A DNA stretch of 5,738 nt. It comes from Bacteroidota bacterium (GTDB taxonomy: Bacteria; Bacteroidota; Bacteroidia; Chitinophagales; UBA2359). Under the pieces are notes generated by a model. The model did not search any database, was not told the DNA's origin, and saw only the letters and a list, made by a program, of their open reading frames with translations. Made by a program: the position numbers and the translations under genes. Below are positions 1-5,738 of the stretch, in pieces; position 1 is the stretch's first letter, and every line of letters starts with the position of its first letter. The stretch covers positions 1 through 5,738 of the forward strand of contig JAHDGT010000314.1 in NCBI GenBank assembly GCA_020631675.1, read 5' to 3'.

Positions 1-59
1 ATTGGTATGCGCAAGGGATAGGAGTGGAAATGAAGCCGCTAAGGAGCGCACTGAGCGGC

Positions 60-98
60 GGGCTAAAAAGGCGGCCCAGAGGTAGCCATTTTTAGCCC
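60..98. terminator. Strong stem-loop, possible transcription end for the leftward operon
   Basis: Bases 60-69 and 89-98 form a perfect 10-bp inverted repeat (GGGCTAAAAA with TTTTTAGCCC). The stem can extend by GGC 70-72 with GCC 85-87 if A88 is bulged. It lies about 130 bases past the cytochrome stop codon on the minus strand, so it could stop or stabilise the pfkA-cytochrome transcript. The T-run sits inside the stem, and no T-tract follows the hairpin on either strand, so it is not a textbook intrinsic terminator. It may simply be a structural part of the surrounding repeat. Confidence 0.35.
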
Positions 99-139
99 TG
101 CCAGCGAAGCAGCGAACAGTGGCTGAATTGCAACGGATA

Positions 140-164
140 GCCCGGTGACCTGCCGCAGGCGGGC
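140..164. repeat. Small GC-rich hairpin within the left-end repeat
   Basis: An outer stem pairs GCCCG (140-144) with CGGGC (160-164). An inner stem pairs CCTG (149-152) with CAGG (156-159) over a three-base loop, with GTGA (145-148) bulged on one side. It lies about 65 bases beyond the cytochrome stop codon on the minus strand and is the first GC-rich hairpin a leftward transcript would meet. No T-run follows it in that direction. Confidence 0.4.
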
Positions 165-190
165 ATGCGCCCTACAACAAATAATCATCA

Positions 191-228
191 TTAGCACATT
201 AAAAAATCAGCACATTGGCACATTAAAA
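191..228. repeat. Degenerate short direct repeats (GCACATT units)
   Basis: The word GCACATT occurs three times, at 194-200, 210-216 and 218-224. The first and third copies extend to an identical 11-mer, GCACATTAAAA (194-204 and 218-228). The first two share the preceding context T(T/C)A. The cluster abuts the cytochrome stop codon (231-233) in the 3' flank of that gene. From memory, irregular arrays of CACATT-type words are common between genes in Bacteroidota. Spacing is uneven (16 then 8 bases) and there are no unique spacers, so this is a decayed tandem repeat and not a CRISPR array. No function can be assigned. Confidence 0.55.
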
Positions 229-230
229 CG

Positions 231-1256
231 CTATTTCATCGACTTGATGTAGGCGTGTAGATCGGCCATTTGTTGATCGGACATGCGCTCCATGGTGTAG
301 TGGGGCATATAGGGTTTGTAGCCTAGTACGGGCTTGGTGCCGTAGCGACTGATCTGGTATAAAGAATAACGTGTAAAGCCATCCGAGCGGCGATCTAACA
401 TTTGAAAGGTAGTAGGTTCATCGTCTATGATGAAGTGCGTGACTCCTGTTTCGGGAGCATGACAATGCTTGCAACTGCGCTCATAAATGTTTTTGCCATT
501 GTCTTTATCGCCCTCTAGTTTGAAGGCAGCTTGCTGGCTTTGGTAGGCATCACCAAAAGTGGCTGGTGATGCGGTATATTTTGAAGTGAGCATAGACGCT
601 GCTGCTGCCATTTCTTTTTTATCTCCAGAACGGGCAGCTTCTAATTGGGCTATTTCTTTGTTTGTGAGTGCGAGATCGCCCATTTTCAACTCAATGCTCC
701 ATAAGTAGGCCATGACATATCTCAGCTCCCAATTTTTTAGTGTTCTGCCTTGAGCACATTCTTTTGCGCAAAGCTGTACTGCTTCTTTTAAGTCATCTTG
801 GGCGGCATAAACAGCTTCACCGTATTTCTTGTAGTAATCACCATTGTACCATGAGCCTCTGTTGGCGACCCCGTACATGGTCGTGCCTTGCAGAAAAGGC
901 AGATCATTTTGTACTGCGAACTCCAAGCGGGACTCTGGATGAGGATTCGCTAGATCGGGATCTTCTTTCACCATATTGTGGCAGTGGTTACAAGTAAAGA
1001 ACTTACTCTGACGGGCACTGAGCTTGCCTTTAGGGCTTGTCGTTTGTCCTTCATTGACGATCTCATAACCTCTTTGAATTTCTTCAGCGGTATATTCTTC
1101 TGTTGGAACATCTTTGCTTACGCCTAATGACTTCAGCACCTGACTAACAGGCATATCGGCGGTGATAGGTGCTGAGTTATTATTGGTTTCTGGTGTATAC
1201 CAACTGCCCATCATGGCGAAAACTGCGACAAAGAATGCGGTGAAAAGTTTGCTCAT
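231..1256 (-). CDS. Exported di-haem cytochrome c family protein
   Basis: This 341-residue protein has two class-I haem c attachment motifs, CNHCH (89-93) and CKHCH (262-266), so it should bind two haems covalently and shuttle electrons outside the cytoplasmic membrane. Residues 1-3 are positively charged and 4-19 are hydrophobic, giving a signal peptide or N-terminal anchor. No cysteine follows directly, so it is not an obvious lipoprotein. The second domain ends in the usual PYMPHY...MSDQQMADL helix, where Met317 is the likely sixth haem ligand. Between the domains lies a less common stretch with GSWYNGDYY (134-142) and an extra cysteine pair, Cys163 and Cys167, before QGR. The start codon lies six bases after the pfkA stop on the same strand, implying co-transcription and possibly translational coupling, and no clear Shine-Dalgarno is visible. 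The donor and acceptor are unknown. The di-haem cytochrome assignment is secure, but I cannot place it in a named subfamily. Confidence 0.9.
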   Translation of the reverse strand: MSKLFTAFFVAVFAMMGSWYTPETNNNSAPITADMPVSQVLKSLGVSKDVPTEEYTAEEIQRGYEIVNEGQTTSPKGKLSARQSKFFTCNHCHNMVKEDPDLANPHPESRLEFAVQNDLPFLQGTTMYGVANRGSWYNGDYYKKYGEAVYAAQDDLKEAVQLCAKECAQGRTLKNWELRYVMAYLWSIELKMGDLALTNKEIAQLEAARSGDKKEMAAAASMLTSKYTASPATFGDAYQSQQAAFKLEGDKDNGKNIYERSCKHCHAPETGVTHFIIDDEPTTFQMLDRRSDGFTRYSLYQISRYGTKPVLGYKPYMPHYTMERMSDQQMADLHAYIKSMK

Positions 1257-1262
1257 GGTATA

Positions 1263-2264
1263 TCAATAAGATAAGATTTCAGAGATGCGCAAAAGTTGCT
1301 TGTTAAGCTTGGCGGGTTTGGAATTAGCGGCCTTGGTCAAAGGGGTATAGGTGACCTTTCCATTCTTAACGCCCACCATTACATCCGATTTGCCAGCTAA
1401 TATAGCTTCTAAAGCGGCTACGCCCAAACGACTGGCCAATACCCTGTCATTACAAGTGGGTCTTCCTCCCCTTTGGATGTGCCCTAGAATGGTTACCCGA
1501 ATATCGTAACGACCTTTCAGCTTCTCTTCTACTTGCTGTTTAATTTCAAAGGCGCCCCCTTCTTCTTCGCCCTCGGCAACGATGACGATACTGGATGACT
1601 TCTTTCTGCGCCAGCCATAATCCAAGGTGTCGACCAGTTTGTCGATATCGGTTTTACTTTCTGGAATTAGAATCGACTCCGCTCCTGTCGCGATACCTGT
1701 AGGTAAGGCGATGAAACCCGCATCACGTCCCATTACTTCGATAAAAAATAGGCGATCGTGGCTATGTGCGGTATCGCGAATCTTATCAATGGCATCGATC
1801 ACGGTATTCAGGGCAGTATCGTAACCGATCGTGAAATCAGTTCCATACATATCATTGTCGATCGTACCGGGCACACCAATAACAGGAATATCATAGCGAT
1901 GACTGAATTCATTAGCACCACGGAAGGTACCATCTCCACCTACGGTGACCAGTGCATCTATGCGTTCTGCTTTTAAATTTCTGTAGGCGCTCTCCATGCC
2001 CTCGTCCGATTTGAAATCCGGACAGCGGGCTGATTTTAGAATCGTACCTCCACGGTGAATGATATTACTCACCGAGCGGTTATCCATATCCTTGAACTCT
2101 CCATCTATCAGTCCTTGATAGCCTCTCATCACACCAACCATGCGCTTGCCGTTATAGATACCCGTACGTACAATGGCACGAATACAGGCATTCATACCAG
2201 GGGCGTCTCCACCGGAAGTGAGTAATGCGATTTTCTTAATATCTGGTTTTGCTTTTACTGCCAT
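1263..2264 (-). CDS. pfkA: ATP-dependent 6-phosphofructokinase
   Basis: The gene encodes the cytoplasmic enzyme that phosphorylates fructose 6-phosphate to fructose 1,6-bisphosphate, the committing step of glycolysis. At 333 residues it is close to the roughly 320 of E. coli PfkA, with an N-terminal extension of about 8 residues and a short C-terminal tail. The nucleotide site shows SGGDAPGMN (17-25) and GGDGT (109-113). The glycine at 112, where pyrophosphate-dependent enzymes have aspartate, points to ATP as donor. The catalytic segment is PGTIDND (132-138), with Asp136 as the likely base. Substrate-binding MGRDAG (178-183) and HIQRGG (262-267) are intact. The start at 2264 fits the family N-terminus; the leader is A/T-rich with no clear Shine-Dalgarno. 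It is first in a leftward pair with the cytochrome gene and diverges from the symporter across a 204-base spacer. No residue that I recognise as essential is missing. Confidence 0.97.
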   Translation of the reverse strand: MAVKAKPDIKKIALLTSGGDAPGMNACIRAIVRTGIYNGKRMVGVMRGYQGLIDGEFKDMDNRSVSNIIHRGGTILKSARCPDFKSDEGMESAYRNLKAERIDALVTVGGDGTFRGANEFSHRYDIPVIGVPGTIDNDMYGTDFTIGYDTALNTVIDAIDKIRDTAHSHDRLFFIEVMGRDAGFIALPTGIATGAESILIPESKTDIDKLVDTLDYGWRRKKSSSIVIVAEGEEEGGAFEIKQQVEEKLKGRYDIRVTILGHIQRGGRPTCNDRVLASRLGVAALEAILAGKSDVMVGVKNGKVTYTPLTKAANSKPAKLNKQLLRISEILSY

Positions 2265-2468
2265 TTCTCTCTTTCATTCATTTGGGGAAGATGTAGAACA
2301 TTAATAAAACAAAGGATTTGTGAAAAACGCCCAAAATGGGTCTGAAAGTAGGTGTCTCATAAATCTTGGATGCTTTATTAATAATCCAACTCTCAAATTA
2401 TCACTTTTGCTCCAAAAGAACTACATTAAAGCATAGAAGTTTGTTTAAAAAATTTTGTACCCATTTCT
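2265..2468. promoter_or_regulatory. Divergent promoter region between pfkA and the symporter gene
   Basis: This A/T-rich spacer separates two divergent starts, so it should hold promoters for both. I looked on both strands for the Bacteroidota promoter pattern (TTTG, about 19 bases, then TAnnTTTG). Only partial matches turned up, such as CACTTTTG at 2402-2409 and TTCATTTG at 2277-2284, and none had a properly spaced upstream box. Other visible structure is the perfect palindrome TTATTAATAA (2375-2384), whose ATTAATAA core recurs at 2300-2307, and a weak CCCA/TGGG hairpin at 2330-2340. The A/T-rich run just before the symporter start fits the leaders used in this phylum. Exact promoters cannot be called. 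Confidence 0.45.
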
Positions 2469-4445
2469 ATGCCAATCCTCGATATAGTCATTTTCTTTGG
2501 TATTCTCAGTCTGATCGTTGCTTTCGGACTGACTTTTTCTCGCCGCGCAGGCAAGAATCTGGATAATTTCTTTTTAGGCGGGCGATCCCTTCCTTGGTAC
2601 ATTGCCGGTTTGAGCATGGTAGCCACGACCTTCGCTGCTGACACCCCACTCGCTGTGACGGAATTGGTGGGAATGAATGGTATATCGGGTAACTGGCTGT
2701 GGTGGAATATGTTGGCTGGGGGTATGCTAACGACCTTCTTCTTCGCGGATCTATGGCGGCGATCCGGTGTGATGACGGAAGTGGAATTGATAGAACTGCG
2801 ATATAGTGGCAAAGCCGCTTCTTTTCTGCGGGGCTTCAAGGCGGTTTATCTGGGGCTGTTCATGAATGTGCTGGTGATCGGCTGGGTGAACTTGGCTTTA
2901 ATGACTTTGCTGCAAGTGTATTTCGATCTGAGCACGGAAATGGCCTTATTGTATACCGCTATTGCTATGGCAGCAGTAGCTATTTACTCTTCTTTATCGG
3001 GGCTATTGGGTGTAGTTTACACAGATGTGGTGCAGTTCTTTTTAGCCATGATCGGCTGTGTGGCTTTGGCCATCTTTGTGTTGAACGCGCCAGAAGTAGG
3101 CGGAATCAGTGGTTTGAAAGAAAGTCTGCCTCCGGGTGCTTTAGACTTCTTCCCTGCTGTTGGAGAAACACCTGCTGGAAATAGTGGCTTTAGTAGTTAT
3201 GCGGTGGGGGTAGGTACTTTCTTCGCCTTTATTGGCATACAGTGGTGGGCCAGTTGGTATCCGGGCGCGGAACCTGGCGGGGGTGGTTATATCGCTCAAC
3301 GTATGATGAGTGCCCGTGATGAGAAGCAGGCGGTTTATGCGACTTTATTCTTCCAGATCGCCCACTATTGTATCCGTCCTTGGCCTTGGATCATTGTAGG
3401 TTTAGCGGCTTTGAGTTTGTTCAATTTCGACAATTTCGTGCAGCAGCAAGGCATGACACAAAAAGTGCAGCAACTGAGAGATGCGGGCGTACCCGATAAG
3501 GCTTTCAGTATGAATATGGAGGAATTGATCGCTTTTTCCGCTTCGGATAAAGCGGTGAAGAAAAACCTGAATGCTATTGCTCCCGTAAGTGCGAAGTTAC
3601 AAGCGGCTGCTAAAGCAGCTGAAGCCAGCGGATCCATAATTGAACAACAGACCTTAGGTTATGTGGCAAATACCAGAAATGGTTTTGTTTACGCCATGAA
3701 GAATTACTTGCCAACAGGGTGGACCGGACTCTTATTGGCTGCATTTTTCGCAGCTTATATGAGTACCATATCCACCCAATTGAACTGGGGGGCGAGTTAT
3801 ATCGTAAATGACCTCTACCACCGTTTCCTGAACCCTACGGCTTCTCAAGAGCAGTTGGTCAGAATAGCCAGAATCACCACGCTTATTCTCATGTTGATCG
3901 GCTTGGTGGTCAGTTCTTTCATCAATAGCATATCCGGCGTCTGGGCCTTCATTATTGAATGCGGGGCTGGGTTAGGGCTGGTATTGATCCTACGCTGGTA
4001 CTGGTGGCGCATCACCGCTTGGAGTGAGATCGTAGCTACCATCACACCCTTCTTTGTCTATGCGGCTTGTAAACTCGGAGGCATTGCCTTTCCTAGCAGC
4101 TTCTTCATAACCGTAAGTATAACCACTATTGCTTGGATCATTGCCACTATGGTGAGTAAGCCCACCAATCTGGATAAGCTACGCGACTTCTACATCAAAG
4201 TACAGCCAGATGGAGTCTGGGGGCCGATCCGACAAATGACCAATGAAGGGGATCGCAATACCAGTCTAACAGGTTTATTCGTATGCTGGATCAGCGCGTT
4301 GATCATGACCTATTCCTTCCTCTTCGCCTCTGGAAAACTCATTTTCCAAGAGTATTCCTCCGCAGGTATTTGGATCGTAGTGGCCATCGTTTGCGCAATC
4401 ATATTAAGCTTCGCGATGTCTCGCACACGTATTATGCGGAGATAA
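2469..4445 (+). CDS. Sodium:solute symporter family (SSS/SLC5) membrane transporter
   Basis: This 658-residue inner-membrane protein has about 14 hydrophobic segments and should import a solute with sodium ions. The first helix starts at residue 4 and is followed by the family-typical NFFLGGRSLPWY (33-44). The next helix carries MVATTFAAD (50-58), in the region that supplies sodium ligands. The glycine-rich loop PGAEPGGGGY (265-274) followed by QRMMSARDEKQA is characteristic of the family. The conserved MSTISTQLN (431-439) aligns with the PutP helix whose adjacent Ser-Thr bind sodium, making Ser432-Thr433 the probable counterparts. Residues about 319-411 form a long hydrophilic insert, Ala/Lys-rich at 361-386, which is larger than the matching PutP loop. 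The start gives a complete first helix; no Shine-Dalgarno is seen. The 3' end overlaps the convergent PLP-enzyme gene by 14 bases. Family is certain; the substrate (sugar, amino acid, nucleoside or other) cannot be read from sequence. Confidence 0.93.
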   Translation: MPILDIVIFFGILSLIVAFGLTFSRRAGKNLDNFFLGGRSLPWYIAGLSMVATTFAADTPLAVTELVGMNGISGNWLWWNMLAGGMLTTFFFADLWRRSGVMTEVELIELRYSGKAASFLRGFKAVYLGLFMNVLVIGWVNLALMTLLQVYFDLSTEMALLYTAIAMAAVAIYSSLSGLLGVVYTDVVQFFLAMIGCVALAIFVLNAPEVGGISGLKESLPPGALDFFPAVGETPAGNSGFSSYAVGVGTFFAFIGIQWWASWYPGAEPGGGGYIAQRMMSARDEKQAVYATLFFQIAHYCIRPWPWIIVGLAALSLFNFDNFVQQQGMTQKVQQLRDAGVPDKAFSMNMEELIAFSASDKAVKKNLNAIAPVSAKLQAAAKAAEASGSIIEQQTLGYVANTRNGFVYAMKNYLPTGWTGLLLAAFFAAYMSTISTQLNWGASYIVNDLYHRFLNPTASQEQLVRIARITTLILMLIGLVVSSFINSISGVWAFIIECGAGLGLVLILRWYWWRITAWSEIVATITPFFVYAACKLGGIAFPSSFFITVSITTIAWIIATMVSKPTNLDKLRDFYIKVQPDGVWGPIRQMTNEGDRNTSLTGLFVCWISALIMTYSFLFASGKLIFQEYSSAGIWIVVAIVCAIILSFAMSRTRIMRR

Positions 4446-5736
4446 GCTGCTCTTGATTTAGCGGGGCAGATACACCGAATTTCTCTTCTACCTTATTGAA
4501 TGCTTGCTCAATATCCCAGATCAGATCTTCGTGGTATTCTACGCCTATTGATAAGCGCACTAATTTATCAGTGATGCCCATTTCCTCCTTGGCAATAGGG
4601 CACATACCCGCATGGGTCATACTAGCTGGGTGTTGCGCTAAACTTTCCGTACTACCTAAGCTAACGGCTAATTTGAAAAGCTTTAAACTATTCAAGAAAG
4701 TGAAGGCTGCGGCTTCTCCCCCTTTAATATCAAATGCCAACATCGCTCCCGGAGAGTTGTATTGCTTTTTATACAGTTTATACTCAGGTGTTCCTACTTC
4801 GATCAGTCCTAAGTAATAGGTCTTCTCCACCAATGGATGAGCACTGATAAAAGCGGCAACTCTTTGGGCATTGCGCATTTGTTGTTCCATGCGCACCTTC
4901 AAGGTTTCTAAACTTCTTAATAATAGCCAGCAAGTATGCGGACTGGCCATATTTCCTAAGAAGGTTCTTAGGGTTTTTACTTGCTGTATTCCTTCTTTTG
5001 TACCCAATACCGCTCCTGCGATCAGATCACTATGTCCGCCTATGTATTTGGTAGCAGAATAGATCACCAAATCCGCGCCATGCTGGATCGGATGCGACCA
5101 TATTGGTCCCATATAGGTATTATCCACCGCCAGTTGTACTCGGTTTTCTTCTGTACTAAAATGATCAGCTATGACTTTACATAGCTCAATATCGATCATC
5201 TGATTTGTTGGATTGGAAGGTGTTTCCAGATAGACCATTTTCAAACGATCCGCTTTGCCCGAAGCTTCAATTTTTGCAATGATTTCCGCTTGACTTTGAC
5301 CAGCAGTAAAGCCAATGCTATCCACTCCCATCTCTTTCAAGAAATGTTGGATAAAGTGATCCGTTCCTCCATAAGTAGGAGAACTGAATAATAAGAGATC
5401 GCCTGGCTTCAAGTGGGTTAAAAATACCGTACTGATCGCTGACATGCCACTCTCAAAAACAGCACAATCTTCTGCCTGATCCCACAAACAAAGTCTGTTC
5501 TCTAAAATCTCCAGATTAGGGTTATTCAGCCTACTATAAATCAAACCCATTTCTTCTTGCTCTGCTTGCTCTCTTAAACCATAGGCCAACTCGAAATAAG
5601 CTTTCCCTTCTTCTGCCGTTTGAAAAACGAAAGTGGAAGTCTGAAAAATGGGCGATTTAACCGCTCCTTCTGATAATTCAGGTTTGTAACCATAGGTCAT
5701 CATCAGGCTTTCGGGGCGTAAATTGGGCTGTTTCAT
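4432..5736 (-). CDS. PLP-dependent Cys/Met metabolism enzyme (cystathionine gamma-synthase / methionine gamma-lyase-like)
   Basis: This 434-residue cytoplasmic enzyme belongs to the trans-sulfuration family of fold-type I PLP enzymes, which form or break C-S bonds in sulfur amino acids. SATKYIGGHSD (227-237) holds the cofactor lysine, Lys230. YSRLNNPN (67-74) supplies the Tyr and Arg that grip the cofactor phosphate of a neighbouring subunit. TYGGT (121-125), ETPSNPT (171-177), AVDNTY (203-208, Asp205 to the pyridine nitrogen) and VRLSIGVE (393-400, carboxylate-binding Arg394) are intact. A linker of about 20 residues (47-66) before YSR marks the branch I recall annotated both as 'methionine gamma-lyase' and 'cystathionine gamma-synthase family'. 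The three classical methionine-lyase residues appear replaced (Gly124, Arg257, Thr258), while Val358 stands where cystathionine enzymes have glutamate, so the reaction is open. The start fits the family N-terminus, but only two upstream bases are in the window, leaving the promoter unseen. Its last 14 bases overlap the symporter gene. Confidence 0.88.
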   Translation of the reverse strand: MKQPNLRPESLMMTYGYKPELSEGAVKSPIFQTSTFVFQTAEEGKAYFELAYGLREQAEQEEMGLIYSRLNNPNLEILENRLCLWDQAEDCAVFESGMSAISTVFLTHLKPGDLLLFSSPTYGGTDHFIQHFLKEMGVDSIGFTAGQSQAEIIAKIEASGKADRLKMVYLETPSNPTNQMIDIELCKVIADHFSTEENRVQLAVDNTYMGPIWSHPIQHGADLVIYSATKYIGGHSDLIAGAVLGTKEGIQQVKTLRTFLGNMASPHTCWLLLRSLETLKVRMEQQMRNAQRVAAFISAHPLVEKTYYLGLIEVGTPEYKLYKKQYNSPGAMLAFDIKGGEAAAFTFLNSLKLFKLAVSLGSTESLAQHPASMTHAGMCPIAKEEMGITDKLVRLSIGVEYHEDLIWDIEQAFNKVEEKFGVSAPLNQEQLISA

Positions 5737-5738
5737 GT

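Larger units (their letters stand above)
4..172. repeat. GC-rich hairpin-forming intergenic repeat element
   Basis: This is a non-coding stretch, richer in G+C than the A/T-rich spacer that follows it, and built from several inverted repeats. GCCGCT at 35-40 pairs with AGCGGC at 54-59. GGGCTAAAAA at 60-69 pairs perfectly with 89-98. GCCCG at 140-144 pairs with CGGGC at 160-164 around an inner CCTG/CAGG stem. The short words GG(T/C)ATGCGC (4-12 and 162-170) and GGATAG (16-21 and 135-140) recur near both ends, which suggests a bounded unit of about 165 bases. No convincing reading frame is present. It resembles, from memory, the dispersed intergenic repeats of Saprospira-like Bacteroidota. A role in ending transcription of the leftward cytochrome gene is possible. 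Whether it is really dispersed cannot be judged from one copy. Confidence 0.5.

Noticed and set aside
60..98. Textbook rho-independent terminator
   Set aside because: The stem is strong but no T-tract follows it on either strand; the T-run is part of the stem. It is kept only as a possible transcription end at low confidence.
1..180. Small RNA or tRNA gene in the left-end GC-rich region
   Set aside because: There is no cloverleaf, no T-loop or anticodon arm pattern and no recognisable RNA family; the hairpins are better explained as a repeat element.
191..228. Possible CRISPR array from the repeated GCACATT words
   Set aside because: The repeat unit is only 7-11 bases, the spacing is 16 and then 8 bases, there are no spacers of proper length, and no cas genes are nearby.
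740..997. Plus-strand open frame of 85 codons inside the cytochrome gene
   Set aside because: It is antisense to a clear di-haem cytochrome; the Cys/His-rich translation only mirrors the opposite strand and matches no family I know.
2277..2457. Bacteroidota -7 boxes (TAnnTTTG) in the divergent spacer
   Set aside because: Several five-of-six matches exist (2277-2284, 2402-2409, 2436-2443, 2450-2457), but none has a TTTG box at the right upstream distance, so no individual promoter is called.
2426..2839. Open frame of 137 codons on the minus strand, overlapping the 5' end of the symporter gene
   Set aside because: It lies almost wholly antisense to a well-supported gene, its translation is basic and low in complexity with no recognisable domain, and it is best explained as a shadow of the symporter's codon pattern.
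4496..5184. Several short plus-strand open frames opposite the PLP-enzyme gene
   Set aside because: All are antisense to an intact conserved enzyme, and none has family motifs or a credible start region.

Overview
The window most likely comes from a member of the Bacteroidota, possibly a Saprospira/Lewinella-like lineage. The phylum is suggested by three things: the starts lack a clear Shine-Dalgarno sequence and have A/T-rich leaders; the symporter and the cystathionine-synthase-like protein resemble versions I know from that phylum; and the left-hand spacer carries GCACATT-type degenerate repeats and hairpin-rich GC islands of the kind scattered through such genomes. The family-level guess is from memory only. 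I see no phage genes, transposase, CRISPR array, tRNA or rRNA.

Layout. Bases 1-230 are non-coding and hold a GC-rich, hairpin-forming element (about 4-170) followed by a short degenerate direct-repeat cluster (about 191-228). A leftward pair follows: pfkA (6-phosphofructokinase, 2264 to 1263) and, six bases after its stop codon, a secreted or membrane-anchored di-haem cytochrome c (1256 to 231). The two are so close that they are probably co-transcribed. A 204-base A/T-rich spacer (2265-2468) must hold the divergent promoters for pfkA and for a rightward sodium:solute symporter (2469-4445). The symporter ends tail-to-tail with a leftward PLP-dependent Cys/Met-metabolism enzyme (5736 to 4432), and their ends overlap by 14 bases. 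All four genes appear intact. The PLP enzyme's start lies two bases from the window edge.

How the genes relate. PfkA commits sugar to glycolysis in the cytoplasm. The cytochrome should carry electrons outside the cytoplasmic membrane. The symporter imports an unidentified solute using the sodium gradient. The PLP enzyme acts on sulfur amino acids. This reads as ordinary chromosomal housekeeping and metabolic content, not a defence, mobile or biosynthetic island. The points most worth a second look are the structured repeat at the left end, the pfkA-cytochrome coupling, the mixed active-site signature of the PLP enzyme, and the long soluble insert in the symporter. I found no convincing undescribed system.
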